Part shown: positions 6,955 to 14,999 of the stretch, piece by piece
Position numbering within the stretch: the stretch's first letter is position 1
Layout of the letters: each line of letters opens with the position of its first letter
Assembly: GCA_964533045.1 (NCBI GenBank)
Contig: CAZHKT010000028.1
Location: 1-30,220, forward strand
DNA length: 30,220 nt
From: JACQNR01 sp964533045
GTDB lineage: Bacteria; Acidobacteriota; Terriglobia; UBA7540
Direction: 5' to 3'
Made by a program: the position numbers and the translations under genes
The notes under the pieces: model-generated
What the model was told of the DNA's origin: nothing
Databases searched by the model: none
Seen by the model: only the letters and a program-made list of their open reading frames with translations

Positions 6955-8025
6955 CTATTCGGAGGGGGGAGCGCTGGGCACCTTGGCATGGCGTTCCATG
7001 CGCCCGGAGGAGATCCCCTGCATGCCGGCCGTACTTTCTTTTTGCTTCAGACGACGAAAGGCGGCTTCCTCGGTCTGGCTCTCGGCCGTCCGGCCCAGCT
7101 TGCGGTAGATGACGCTCAGCACGTAGTGGTATTCGGCATTGTCGGGATTGGCGGCGATGGCCTTCTGCACCGCCGCCGCGGCCTCCTCGAACCTCTGCAA
7201 AGAACGATAGGCGCGCCCCATCTGAAAATGTCCCTCGGCCGATTCGGCGTTGGCGGCCACGGCCTTCCGCGCGAAAGCCAGGGCTTGCTCAGGATCGTTC
7301 TGGCGGTTGTAATACGCCGCCAGGTTGATGTTCGGCCACTCGGGGTTCAATCCCTGCTGCTCGCTCAATTCGAGCGCGCGCTTCCAACTCGCGACGGCCG
7401 CGTCCAATTCGCCGATGGCCTCCAGGGTCAGGCCCAGATTGTCGTAGGCCTTCATGTAGTTCGGGTCCAGTTTGAGCGCCGCTTCGAATTCCCGCCGTGC
7501 CAGGGGAAAGATATTCTTGGTGTAATAGATCCGGCCGAGGAAATAGCGAATTTCGGCCGTATGGGGGGCGAGCGCGGCGGCCTGCTCCAGTTCGAGCTGG
7601 GCGCGATCCATGTCGCCCAGAATGGTCAGGTTCAGTCCCAGAATCTTGTGTGCCTCGGCGTTGCGCAGATTCAATTGAAGTGACCTGGAAAGGGCCACGA
7701 CCGAGCCGTGGATGTCGTGCAACCGGAACAGGACATAACCCAGTTGATAGAGGGCGCGCCAGGAATTGGGATGCCGCTTCACGTATTCTTCCAGCAGCGG
7801 CCTGGTTTGCAGCAACTGGTTCTGGTGGATGCGCTGCGCGAAAAGGTCGGTCTGGCGGACGTCCTCGGGATCGTCGGCGGGCGCGGTGGGCGCGGAACCT
7901 GCTTCTGGACGGGGCGGGTGCTGCTCCGAGGCGGCGTGCATGGATGCCGCGGAAGTGCCAAGAAGACAAATCGCCATGGCCCAGGTCGGAAGGCGGTTCC
8001 GCTTTGTGTCTGACGCGGCATGCAT
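6955..8025 (-). CDS. Exported tetratricopeptide-repeat protein
   Basis: A 356-residue protein with a signal peptide (basic TKRNR near 7-11, then a hydrophobic stretch to about residue 28 ending ASMHA), so likely periplasmic or outer-membrane associated. About seven TPR units follow from residue 60 to about 340; clear ones read EAHKILGLNLTILGDMDRAQ and KAYDNLGLTLEAIGELDAA. TPR domains are protein-protein scaffolds and no catalytic domain is seen, so the partner cannot be named. The ATG at 8025 lies 7 bp after a perfect TATAAT and has no Shine-Dalgarno. The frame stays open further upstream, but that part overlaps the divergent gene and lacks protein-like sequence. Divergent from the small membrane protein at 8104. 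Confidence 0.88.
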   Translation of the reverse strand: MHAASDTKRNRLPTWAMAICLLGTSAASMHAASEQHPPRPEAGSAPTAPADDPEDVRQTDLFAQRIHQNQLLQTRPLLEEYVKRHPNSWRALYQLGYVLFRLHDIHGSVVALSRSLQLNLRNAEAHKILGLNLTILGDMDRAQLELEQAAALAPHTAEIRYFLGRIYYTKNIFPLARREFEAALKLDPNYMKAYDNLGLTLEAIGELDAAVASWKRALELSEQQGLNPEWPNINLAAYYNRQNDPEQALAFARKAVAANAESAEGHFQMGRAYRSLQRFEEAAAAVQKAIAANPDNAEYHYVLSVIYRKLGRTAESQTEEAAFRRLKQKESTAGMQGISSGRMERHAKVPSAPPSE

Positions 8026-8032
8026 CGGTTCA

Positions 8033-8038
8033 ATTATA
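8033..8038 (-). promoter_or_regulatory. -10 element placing transcription start at the TPR gene ATG
   Basis: Minus strand reads TATAAT, followed by seven bases and then the ATG (8025-8023). Transcription would begin at or next to the start codon, a leaderless arrangement. The -35 region (TTCCTC at 17-bp spacing) is poor. Confidence 0.5.
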
Positions 8039-8103
8039 CGCTCCCGAAGCTGGCCGAGGAACCGCTTGGCCGAGGAAAAGGTCTTTGGTAGGATTCCTTC
8101 GCC

Positions 8104-8403
8104 GTGATTGCCAGGCCCCAGCCCGAAACCATGCGCCAGATTGTGATCGTGGCGGCGCTGGTGATCACCAATGCCGTCGTGTCCAATTTCATCTGGTGGC
8201 TGCTCGGGTCGTTGCGCTCGAGGGTGCGCACCCTGGCTCGAACCGCCGCCGCCTTCGCCGCCATCCTCAATCTCGGATTGGGGATGATGTGCCTGCTCCG
8301 CATGTTGCGGCACGGACCCGACTGGTTCTACGTGGCGCTGCTGGTGGTTGCTTTCATCTTTGCCTACCGTGTGGGCGGCGCCACGCGCGGACAATACAAT
8401 TAA
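8104..8403 (+). CDS. Small three-helix membrane protein, function unknown
   Basis: 99 residues from GTG 8104, or 90 from ATG 8131. Three strongly hydrophobic segments are visible: QIVIVAALVITNAVVSNFIW (from residue 12), TAAAFAAILNLGLGMMCLL (about 46-65) and WFYVALLVVAFIFAYRVGG (about 73-92). They are separated by basic loops (RSRVR, RMLRHG), as expected of an inner-membrane protein. GGTAGGA lies 10-16 bases before the GTG. I do not recognise a family. It is divergent from the TPR gene with 78 bp between start codons, and ends 14 bp before a palindromic repeat pair. Membrane-like composition supports a real gene. Confidence 0.7.
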   Translation: MIARPQPETMRQIVIVAALVITNAVVSNFIWWLLGSLRSRVRTLARTAAAFAAILNLGLGMMCLLRMLRHGPDWFYVALLVVAFIFAYRVGGATRGQYN

Positions 8404-8416
8404 ATAAGATGCTTTT

Positions 8417-8532
8417 GTAGCGCAGGGCTCGTCGTTTAGCCCTGCGGGATTTGGGAGCGGTGACGTACGAGCGGGTCTTAGACCCGCCCGTACCGCACGA
8501 GCCGCAGGGCCGGAGGGCGGGCTCTGCGCTAC
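8417..8532. repeat. Second head-to-head pair of GTAG-type palindromic repeats (family A)
   Basis: Left unit: GTAG (8417-8420), stem CGCAGGGCT (8421-8429) pairing with AGCCCTGCG (8438-8446) around an 8-base loop ending GTCGTTT. The loop is the same as in the copy at 5517 apart from its first base, while the stem carries a compensated A-to-G/T-to-C change. The right unit is inverted (8502-8532) and its GTAG supplies the TAG stop of the phosphatase gene (8529-8531). Between them lies another hairpin, GCGGGTC-TTA-GACCCGC. The pair separates two convergent genes. Confidence 0.75.
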
Positions 8533-9062
8533 CATGCGCGCGCCATGTTTTGCACAGCAGATTCAATCTGTCTCAGAATGGCAAGGGTTTCCCCGTCGGG
8601 TTTGCCGTAAGGGTCGGTGATGGAAATTTGTGGCGGATCGAGGAAGAGCCCCAGAAAGACTACTTTGCCCAGCTCATCCGGGAATTCGTTCTTGAAGCTG
8701 AGAAAATTCTTCAGGTCGTGAAGGACGATCAGGTCGGCGCCCTTCACCATGGCCGGATCGGCGCGCCGCGAGGACCACGACGAGAGATCAATGCCGAGCG
8801 TCTGTGCCGCGCGTTGAACATTGGAGGGACTCGGACGGTGGGCCTCGGGGTAGAATCCCGCCGAGCTGATGGTTTTACCGGGCATCAGCCGCCGGGCAAA
8901 TTGTTCGGCGGCGGGGCTGCGGCAAATATTGCCGTAGCAAAGGAAGAGCACCCTCTGCGGCGACTGGCCGGAATCGCGCAGCGCCTGGAGAGTGCGTGCG
9001 TGCTGGCGGCGCGCCGGACTTTCCAGCCACCAATGCAGCAGGCGCGTTCGAATTCCGAGCAT
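8529..9062 (-). CDS. Low-molecular-weight protein tyrosine phosphatase family protein
   Basis: Cytosolic phosphatase or arsenate-reductase-fold protein. The 177-residue sequence has the P-loop Cys42-YGNIC-Arg48-Ser49 (C-x5-R-S) and the general-acid pair Asp150-Pro151 in ITDPYG, both placed as in LMW-PTPs. An N-terminal extension of about 36 residues precedes the usual start of the fold (VLFLCYGN). ATG 9062 follows the DUF1501 stop codon by 10 bp, so it is probably the last gene of the PSD1-DUF1501 operon. Bacterial relatives dephosphorylate tyrosine kinases of exopolysaccharide synthesis; no such kinase is in the window, so the substrate is unknown. The stop codon comes from a palindromic repeat. 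Confidence 0.88.
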   Translation of the reverse strand: MLGIRTRLLHWWLESPARRQHARTLQALRDSGQSPQRVLFLCYGNICRSPAAEQFARRLMPGKTISSAGFYPEAHRPSPSNVQRAAQTLGIDLSSWSSRRADPAMVKGADLIVLHDLKNFLSFKNEFPDELGKVVFLGLFLDPPQISITDPYGKPDGETLAILRQIESAVQNMARAW

Positions 9063-9072
9063 GGGGCGGATC

Positions 9073-10512
9073 TCAGGCCAGGATTCCCTTGATGACCTCG
9101 CCCGAGACGCCGGTCAGACGCGCGTCGAGTCCCTGGAACTTCACCGTCATTCGCAGGTGGTCAATGCCGAGCAGGTGCAGGATGGTGGCGTGCAGGTCAT
9201 GGACGCTGACCGGGTTTTCCACCGCGGCATAGCCCAGTTCGTCGGTGTTGCCGTAGGTGATGCCACCCTGGATCCCGCCGCCCGCCAGCATGTAGGAGAA
9301 TCCCTTGATATGGTGGTCGCGGCCGTCTCCTCCTTGCGACATGGGGGTGCGGCCGAATTCGCCGCCCCAGATAATCAGAGTATCATCGAACATGCCGCGG
9401 TCCTTCAAATCCTTGATGAGCGCCGCGGTGGGCCGGTCCACCTCCCCGGCTTTGACCTCCACATTGTACTTGATCGAGCCGTGGTGGTCCCAGTCGCGGT
9501 GATAGAGCTGAATGAAGCGCACGCCGCGCTCTGCCAGACGCCGCGCCAGCAGGCAGTTGGAGGCGAACGAGCCATCGCCCGGCGTGGCCCCGTACATCTC
9601 CAGAACCGATTTCGGTTCCTTGCTCATATCCATCAGATCCGGCACGCTGGCTTGCATCTTGAATGCCATTTCGTATTGCGCGATGCGCGTCAGGATCTCG
9701 GGATCGGGTGACTTCTCGTATTCCACCTGGTTCAGGGCGTTGATGGCGTCCACGGAAGCCTTTTGAATACCCTGGTCCAGGCCGTCGGGATTCTGAATGT
9801 AGAGCACCGGGTCGCCGATGGAGTTGAACTTCACGCCCTGGAACTTGCTGGGGAGGAATCCGGCGGACCACTGGCGGTTGGCGATCGGCTGCATCTGGCC
9901 GCCCTTGCCCGAGGAGAGCAGCACCACGAAGCCGGGCAGGTCGCTGGCCTCCGAGCCCAGGCCGTAGATGATCCACGAGCCCATGCTGGGACGCCCGGCG
10001 ATGATGGAGCCGGTGTTCATCAGCGTGTGGGCCGGGTCGTGATTGATCTGCTCGGTCCACATCGAGCGGATGATGCAGATATCGTCCGCCACGCTGCCGA
10101 TGTGGGTGAACATCTCGTTCATCTCGATGCCGGATTTCCCAAAGCGCTTGAAGCCCAGTTGCGGCCCGAAGCAGAGCAGGGGCTTGCCCTGCAACTGCGC
10201 CAGTTGCTGGCCCTTGGTAAACGATTCGGGCATAGCTTTGCCGTGCAGCGAGGCAAGGGTGGGCTTGGGATCCCAGGTTTCGAGATGGGAAGGGCCGCCC
10301 GCCTGGTAAAGATAGATGACCCGCTTGGCCTTGGGCGCATGATGCAGCGGATGGAGGACGCCCCGGGAAGCGAGCGGGCTGGCGGCTTGGTCCGCCGCGA
10401 ACAGGCGCGGCGTGAGCAGGGCATTGAGCGCCAGCACGCCCAGCCCCGTCGTTCCCTTCGTTAGAAACGCCCGGCGCTTGATCTTGGTTGCAGCCAGTTC
10501 CGAGACACTCAT
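9073..10512 (-). CDS. DUF1501 domain-containing exported protein
   Basis: 479 residues with a twin-arginine signal (RRAFLTKG from Arg13-Arg14, then a hydrophobic stretch to about residue 40). The rest matches the DUF1501 family, which has a sulfatase/alkaline-phosphatase-like fold: IYLYQAGGPSHLETWDPKP near 65-83, MWTEQINHDPAH near 151-162, and IIWGGEFGRTPMSQGGDGRDHH near 385-406. The reaction is unknown. DUF1501 genes are usually paired with PSD1 cytochrome genes in Planctomycetota, Verrucomicrobiota and some Acidobacteriota, as here. ATG 10512 has a strong GGGAGGA site and starts 10 bp after the PSD1 stop. Confidence 0.93.
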   Translation of the reverse strand: MSVSELAATKIKRRAFLTKGTTGLGVLALNALLTPRLFAADQAASPLASRGVLHPLHHAPKAKRVIYLYQAGGPSHLETWDPKPTLASLHGKAMPESFTKGQQLAQLQGKPLLCFGPQLGFKRFGKSGIEMNEMFTHIGSVADDICIIRSMWTEQINHDPAHTLMNTGSIIAGRPSMGSWIIYGLGSEASDLPGFVVLLSSGKGGQMQPIANRQWSAGFLPSKFQGVKFNSIGDPVLYIQNPDGLDQGIQKASVDAINALNQVEYEKSPDPEILTRIAQYEMAFKMQASVPDLMDMSKEPKSVLEMYGATPGDGSFASNCLLARRLAERGVRFIQLYHRDWDHHGSIKYNVEVKAGEVDRPTAALIKDLKDRGMFDDTLIIWGGEFGRTPMSQGGDGRDHHIKGFSYMLAGGGIQGGITYGNTDELGYAAVENPVSVHDLHATILHLLGIDHLRMTVKFQGLDARLTGVSGEVIKGILA

Positions 10513-10522
10513 TGCTTCCTCC

Positions 10523-13500
10523 CTAGTTGCGGGTGATCGTTTCGTGCAGGTTGAGGATGGCGCGCGCCACCGTGGTCATCGCGGCGAGGCGCACAGGTGC
10601 GGCCGTCGGGGGCGGCGGTGCGTCGCCCACCTGGATCAGTTGTTTCGCTTTGGCCGGGCTCTTCGAGAACTCCGCCACGCTCTGCCGGTGCAGGTCGGTG
10701 AGGATCTTGCGCTCCTCTGCGGTGGGCTGGCGTCCCAGCGCCTGGCGAAAGGCCCAGTCCAGTCGCGCCGCAAGCGTGGGGCCGCCTTTCGCCAGAATGT
10801 TCTGGGCGAAGACTCTTGCCGCCTCAACAAACGCCGGGTCGTTCAGCAACACCAGCGCCTGAAGCGGCGTGTTCGAGGTCGGCCGGCTCACGGTGCACTC
10901 CTCCCGCGGCGATGCGTCGAAGGCCAGCAAGCTGGGCAGCAGGAAGGTGCGCCGCCAGTATGTATAGAGTCCGCGCCGATACAAATCTTCGCCGTGGCTG
11001 CGGGAGTAATCGCGCTTGGGGAAATTCATGGCGGCCAGATACCCCTCGGGCTGGCGCGGATGGACGCTGGGCCCGCCGAACTTGGGGGAGAGCAGCCCGG
11101 AGACAGCCAGCGCGATGTCACGCACCGCTTCCGCTTCCACGCGAATGCGGCTCTGACGCGCCAGCAGGCGGTTGTCCGGATCGCGCTCGTCGAGTTCAGG
11201 CGTACTCGCCGAAGACTGCCGGTACGTCTGGCTCAGCACGATGGTGCGGAGAAGGTGCTTGACATCCCACGGATGCGCGCCCTCGGCTCGCCAGGTCGGC
11301 TCCATGAATTCCGCCGCCAGCCAGTCGAGGAGTTCCGGATGCACCGGCCACTCACCCTGCGAACCCAGGTCATCCAGCCCCTTGGAGATCCCGGTTCCAA
11401 ACAGGTTCTTCCACTGGCGGTTGACGAAGACCCGCGCCGTCAGAGGGTTGTCTTTTGCCACCAGCCAGTTGGCCAGATCGAGCCGTGTCGCGGGGCGATC
11501 GCCCGTCCTCAGATGCCCCAGGAATTCGGGAATCGCCGGCTGCACGATCTCGCCGGAATCGTCCATCCAGTTGCCGCGCGGCAGAATGCGCGTCACGCGC
11601 GGCTCGACCGCCTGGGTAATCATGACGCGCGGGATTTCCGCATTCAGCACGGCCTGCGCGCCCTTCAGCCGCTGCCATTCGGCGAATTCCTGAAGGGTGC
11701 CCGGACTCGACCACTGGAAGTGCTGGCGTACCGCCTTGGTCTGCTCCTCCGTGCGTTTGTCGGGAGCGACTTTCAGCGCGTCCAGCACGAGCTTGGGAAC
11801 CCCATCGATCACGCCGCCCATCAGCAGGCGGCTGTCATCCGGTTCGATGCCCGCGTCGATGGCGTCGTCGCCGAGCTCGGGCCAGGCATATTCGCCGCCC
11901 GCCAGCGCCAGCCGCACCCGGCCGATGGTCGCGCGCCGGAGTTTCGAATCGAAGTGCAGCCGCACCGTTATCAGCGATTCCGCATCTGTTTTCACCGGCT
12001 GGGTGAATCGCAAGGCGAGGAAGGGGCTGGTTCCTTCCGAGGCGGTCCCGCCCCAGCCCGTCTCGGGATCCCCGTCGATCGCCGCCGCCGGGGGATTTTC
12101 CGGAAAAGGATTGACACCGGAATACGTGGCGAGACTGAAAGCGAGTTTGGCGCCCGACTGTTGTGGCGGCTGCGCCAGGTCCGCGCTCACCTCCGTGAGG
12201 ACGAAGCGGTCCGCCCCGCGCGACTGACGCCCGCCCGGCAGCGATTCATCCTGCATCGCCTTGACCGCTAACGCCGTCCAGGTGCCCGCGCCCGGCTTCA
12301 AGGTAATGATGTAGGTTTCGTTGTCGGGATTGGGACCGCTCGCCACCACCAAGCCGTTGCCCGGCTCGGTCTTCTCGTGCAGCGACGCCGCACCCTTGGG
12401 GATAATGTAGACGTTACTGCTCACTTTTTCGTTATTATAGACAGTCAAGATGGCACCATTGACGCTCCGGGCGGAAATGGGCCGCTGGTAGTGCCATTTC
12501 AGCTCGCCGGCGGCGTGGGATTTCAGGAGCTTCGATTCCCAAGCCGCCTGTTGGTGGGCGAGGCTGGCCGTCTTGGCTTCCAGGGCCTCTTCAGCCATCT
12601 GGATCTGTTCTTTCAGCTGCTCCGCCCGGCGCGCCTGCGCTTCACTGGGAATCTGCAGGGTGACGGCGTAGGGCTCGGGACCGTAGCTGGCCAGAATTCC
12701 CTGCTCTTTGATGTCAGCAAAGAAGGCTTTCATCGAATAGAAGTCTTTGGTCTTGATGGGGTCGAATTTGTGGTCGTGGCATTCGGCGCAACCCATCGTC
12801 AATCCGAGCCAGACGGCCGCCACGGTGCGCACGCGGTCGGCGCCGTATTTCGCCAGATATTCCTTGTCTTGAATGCCGCCCTCCTCCGAGGTCCGCAGAA
12901 CCCGGTTAAACGCGGTGGCGACGATCTGGTCGGTGGCAGGATTTGGCAGGAGGTCGCCCGCCAACTGCTCGCGCGTGAAGACGTCAAACGGCTTGTTTTG
13001 GTTGAAGGAATTCAGCACGTAATCCCGGTAAGGCCACGCCGGGTGCGCAATATCGCTGTGGAAACCGCGCGTATCGGCATAACGCACGGCGTCGAGCCAG
13101 AACGTCGCCTGTTTCTCGGCGAAAGCGGGGCTCGCCAGCAGCCGATCCACGACCTTCTCGTAGGCGCGGGGGGAGCGGTCGTTCACAAACGCTTCGACGT
13201 CTTCTGCTTTGGGCGGCAAGCCCGTGAGGTCCAGCGTCACCCGGCGAATCAATGTCCGCCGGTCAGCTTCGTGCGCGGGTTTGAGCTGTTCCCTGAGCAG
13301 CCGCTCCTGGATGAACGCGTCAATGGGATTCTCAGCGCCCGCCACGGCGGGAACCGCGGGCCGCTGGATGGGTTGAAAACTCCAGTGGCCTTCGTACTTG
13401 GCGCCCTCGGCCACCCACTGACGGATCGTCTCCTTTTGTTTCTGGCTCAGCACCTTGTGCGAATACTCAGGCGGCATGATCTGCGCCGGGTCGTCGGAAA

Positions 13501-13759
13501 AGATGCGCCGAATGATTTCGCTCGCTTCCGGCTGGCCCGGAAGAATGGGGATGACGCCCGACTCGGTCTTTTTCGTGGCCTCCTCGCGCAGGTCGAGCCG
13601 CAGGTCCGCCATGCGCGAACTCTTGTCCGGCCCGTGGCAGCGGAAGCAGGTATCCGACATGATGGGCCGAATGTCCCGGTTGAAGCGCACTTCGTCGGCG
13701 CCCCACCCGGTCGCGGCGAAGGAAAGCAGAATGAAGGCTTTCACGGCCCTTAAGGTCAT
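10523..13759 (-). CDS. PSD1 / planctomycete-type cytochrome c, DUF1549 and DUF1553 protein
   Basis: A 1,078-residue exported protein. Signal peptide at residues 1-20 (MTLRAVKAFILLSFAATGWG). A PSCyt1 heme site Cys38-FR-Cys41-His42 follows, then the DUF1549 region with CAECHDHKFDPI, a central segment with a short coiled stretch (EQLKEQIQMAEEALEAKTA), a beta-rich carbohydrate-binding-like segment, and C-terminal DUF1553 (FVNRQWKNLFGTG; TIVLSQTYRQSS; RPTSNTPLQALVLLNDP). The family is thought to act in extracytoplasmic redox or polysaccharide breakdown, but the reaction is unproven. ATG 13759 is chosen for its GGGGAGGA site six bases upstream and the signal peptide; the frame is open upstream to 14068 without a plausible N-terminus. 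First gene of a three-gene operon. Confidence 0.93.
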   Translation of the reverse strand: MTLRAVKAFILLSFAATGWGADEVRFNRDIRPIMSDTCFRCHGPDKSSRMADLRLDLREEATKKTESGVIPILPGQPEASEIIRRIFSDDPAQIMPPEYSHKVLSQKQKETIRQWVAEGAKYEGHWSFQPIQRPAVPAVAGAENPIDAFIQERLLREQLKPAHEADRRTLIRRVTLDLTGLPPKAEDVEAFVNDRSPRAYEKVVDRLLASPAFAEKQATFWLDAVRYADTRGFHSDIAHPAWPYRDYVLNSFNQNKPFDVFTREQLAGDLLPNPATDQIVATAFNRVLRTSEEGGIQDKEYLAKYGADRVRTVAAVWLGLTMGCAECHDHKFDPIKTKDFYSMKAFFADIKEQGILASYGPEPYAVTLQIPSEAQARRAEQLKEQIQMAEEALEAKTASLAHQQAAWESKLLKSHAAGELKWHYQRPISARSVNGAILTVYNNEKVSSNVYIIPKGAASLHEKTEPGNGLVVASGPNPDNETYIITLKPGAGTWTALAVKAMQDESLPGGRQSRGADRFVLTEVSADLAQPPQQSGAKLAFSLATYSGVNPFPENPPAAAIDGDPETGWGGTASEGTSPFLALRFTQPVKTDAESLITVRLHFDSKLRRATIGRVRLALAGGEYAWPELGDDAIDAGIEPDDSRLLMGGVIDGVPKLVLDALKVAPDKRTEEQTKAVRQHFQWSSPGTLQEFAEWQRLKGAQAVLNAEIPRVMITQAVEPRVTRILPRGNWMDDSGEIVQPAIPEFLGHLRTGDRPATRLDLANWLVAKDNPLTARVFVNRQWKNLFGTGISKGLDDLGSQGEWPVHPELLDWLAAEFMEPTWRAEGAHPWDVKHLLRTIVLSQTYRQSSASTPELDERDPDNRLLARQSRIRVEAEAVRDIALAVSGLLSPKFGGPSVHPRQPEGYLAAMNFPKRDYSRSHGEDLYRRGLYTYWRRTFLLPSLLAFDASPREECTVSRPTSNTPLQALVLLNDPAFVEAARVFAQNILAKGGPTLAARLDWAFRQALGRQPTAEERKILTDLHRQSVAEFSKSPAKAKQLIQVGDAPPPPTAAPVRLAAMTTVARAILNLHETITRN

Positions 13760-14204
13760 GGACGTCCTCCCCTGTTTCTCGAAGCAGTTCGGAATTTTCC
13801 CTAACACCCCGGTCGTACCAGATTGTGCACCGTCGCTCGCTGGCTGTCCAGAGGGTTCCCGTTCAGATCGTCGGTGCCGCCCGCTGCGAGCCCTGAGATC
13901 GCAGCCTGCAACGATAACGTGGTCGCGCCATTCAACTTCGCCCCTGCCGCCGCCCAAACGGCGAACAGGCCGTGGGCGCAGGACCCGCCACCCGCCAGGG
14001 CAGCTTGCAGGTCTCGACGCCCCTAGCTTAATCGGGAACAGCGGGAGATGCAATACGTAATCGCGCACAAGGAGTGAGCGAATTATCGAATACTCTGCCT
14101 GATTTGCCTGACTTTGCCGCGCGACGATAGAGAATCTCGAAACGTGGAGCCTGGCGCGACCCGCGCGGCCCGGCGCAATACGCGCCGCCGATGAGGCTTC
14201 CAGG
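13760..14204. other. Intergenic region, no coding signal
   Basis: 445 bp between the PSD1 operon start and the MOSC gene end, both on the minus strand. Open frames here have no protein-like features. It contains the candidate PSD1 promoter at 13822-13850, a weaker TTGCAT-17-TAAGCT pair at 14025-14053, and a short hairpin CGGCGC-AATAC-GCGCCG at 14171-14187 without a U-run downstream of the MOSC gene. Confidence 0.6.
13822..13850 (-). promoter_or_regulatory. Candidate promoter of the PSD1-DUF1501-phosphatase operon
   Basis: Minus strand TGGACA (13845-13850, 5/6 to the -35 consensus), 17-bp spacer, CACAAT (13822-13827, 4/6 to the -10). The predicted leader is about 56 nt and ends in a strong ribosome-binding site. 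Confidence 0.45.
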
Positions 14205-14843
14205 TTAACGGTGCGCTTTCTTGAGGAAATCCTCTTTCCAGGAGGGTGTCAGGGCATCGAGCGCAAGGATGCGGTCGAGTTGCCGGGCCTCAATTTGTTG
14301 GGCATGGGAGAGCTGCACCAATTCCGCGATGGTCATACGCGGCTCGGGGGCCCGCCAGATGTGGATTTCGTCGCCGGCTTGAACGCGGCCTTGCTGAAGG
14401 ACGCGAAGATAGAAACCGTTTCGTCCCGACCAGTGGAAGAGTTTGACGATTTCCGGCATGGCGAGACGGATCCCCAGCTTGAAGCAGGGAATGCGTGGCT
14501 GGGTGACGACGAAGCGCGCCGTGCCGATGGCGAGCTCGTCGCCCACGGCGATTTCGGGGTCGGTGAGTCCCTCCACGGTCAGGTTTTCTCCGAACGAGCC
14601 CGGCCCCAGATCGTCGCGTTGCAGGCGATGCTTCCAGTAGTCGATGTTTTCGGCGGAATAAACATAGACGGATTTGAAGGCTCCCCCATGAACGCGCAAG
14701 TCGGATTGCTCGTCGCCCGCGAGATTCTGTGCGCGCACCTCGACGGGACCGGCGACCGGGTATTTGAAGATCGAGGTCTTCACCTGCTGCCCGCCCGAGG
14801 GCACCAACCGGGGGGCTCCGACGTTGACGGAAAGGAGCTTCAT
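14205..14843 (-). CDS. MOSC domain-containing protein (YiiM-like)
   Basis: 212 residues. The MOSC fold binds sulfur or molybdenum-cofactor ligands; YiiM-type members reduce N-hydroxylated compounds in a molybdenum-dependent way. Visible family blocks: LAGDEQSDLRVHGGAFKSVYVY (42-63), GSFGENLTVEGL (82-93), VGDELAIGTARFVVTQPRIPCFKL (100-123) with the conserved cysteine, and WSGRNGFYLRVLQQG (138-152). A C-terminal helical tail after about residue 168 fits the 3-alpha domain of YiiM. ATG 14843 has no Shine-Dalgarno; a TAGCAT -10 candidate ends nine bases upstream. Divergent from ispH. Confidence 0.9.
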   Translation of the reverse strand: MKLLSVNVGAPRLVPSGGQQVKTSIFKYPVAGPVEVRAQNLAGDEQSDLRVHGGAFKSVYVYSAENIDYWKHRLQRDDLGPGSFGENLTVEGLTDPEIAVGDELAIGTARFVVTQPRIPCFKLGIRLAMPEIVKLFHWSGRNGFYLRVLQQGRVQAGDEIHIWRAPEPRMTIAELVQLSHAQQIEARQLDRILALDALTPSWKEDFLKKAHR

Positions 14844-14852
14844 ATTGAGAAC

Positions 14853-14858
14853 ATGCTA
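14853..14858 (-). promoter_or_regulatory. -10 candidate of the MOSC gene
   Basis: Minus strand TAGCAT, nine bases before the ATG at 14843. CTTTCA lies 18 bp further upstream as a poor -35. The predicted leader is only 2-3 nt. Confidence 0.3.
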
Positions 14859-14953
14859 CGCGATACGCGCGCTAAATGAAAGTAGTCCCGGGCATCTGTC
14901 CGGCACAGGACGCGCAGGTGCCATGAGAATGGAACAAGGTGAGGCATCGCTTT

Positions 14954-14982
14954 TTGACGCCCCCGTAGGAATCTGATAGCAT
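14954..14982 (+). promoter_or_regulatory. sigma-70-type promoter of ispH
   Basis: TTGACG (14954-14959, 5/6), exactly 17 bp, then TAGCAT (14977-14982, 4/6). The start site would fall near 14988, leaving a leader of about 12 nt with no Shine-Dalgarno before the ATG at 15000. Confidence 0.6.
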
Positions 14983-14999
14983 CCATAGCGGGCATCGAA

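Noticed and set aside
8026..8535. Upstream extension of the TPR gene frame
   Set aside because: It overlaps the divergent membrane-protein gene and a palindromic repeat and has His/Gln/Gly-rich sequence without TPR or signal features. The signal peptide begins at 8025.
10412..12271. Open frame of 619 codons opposite the PSD1 gene
   Set aside because: Antisense of DUF1553-region codons; no recognisable protein.
13760..14068. Longer N-terminus for the PSD1 protein (103 more codons)
   Set aside because: The signal peptide and strong ribosome site begin at 13759; the upstream translation is Arg/Gly-rich and lacks family similarity.
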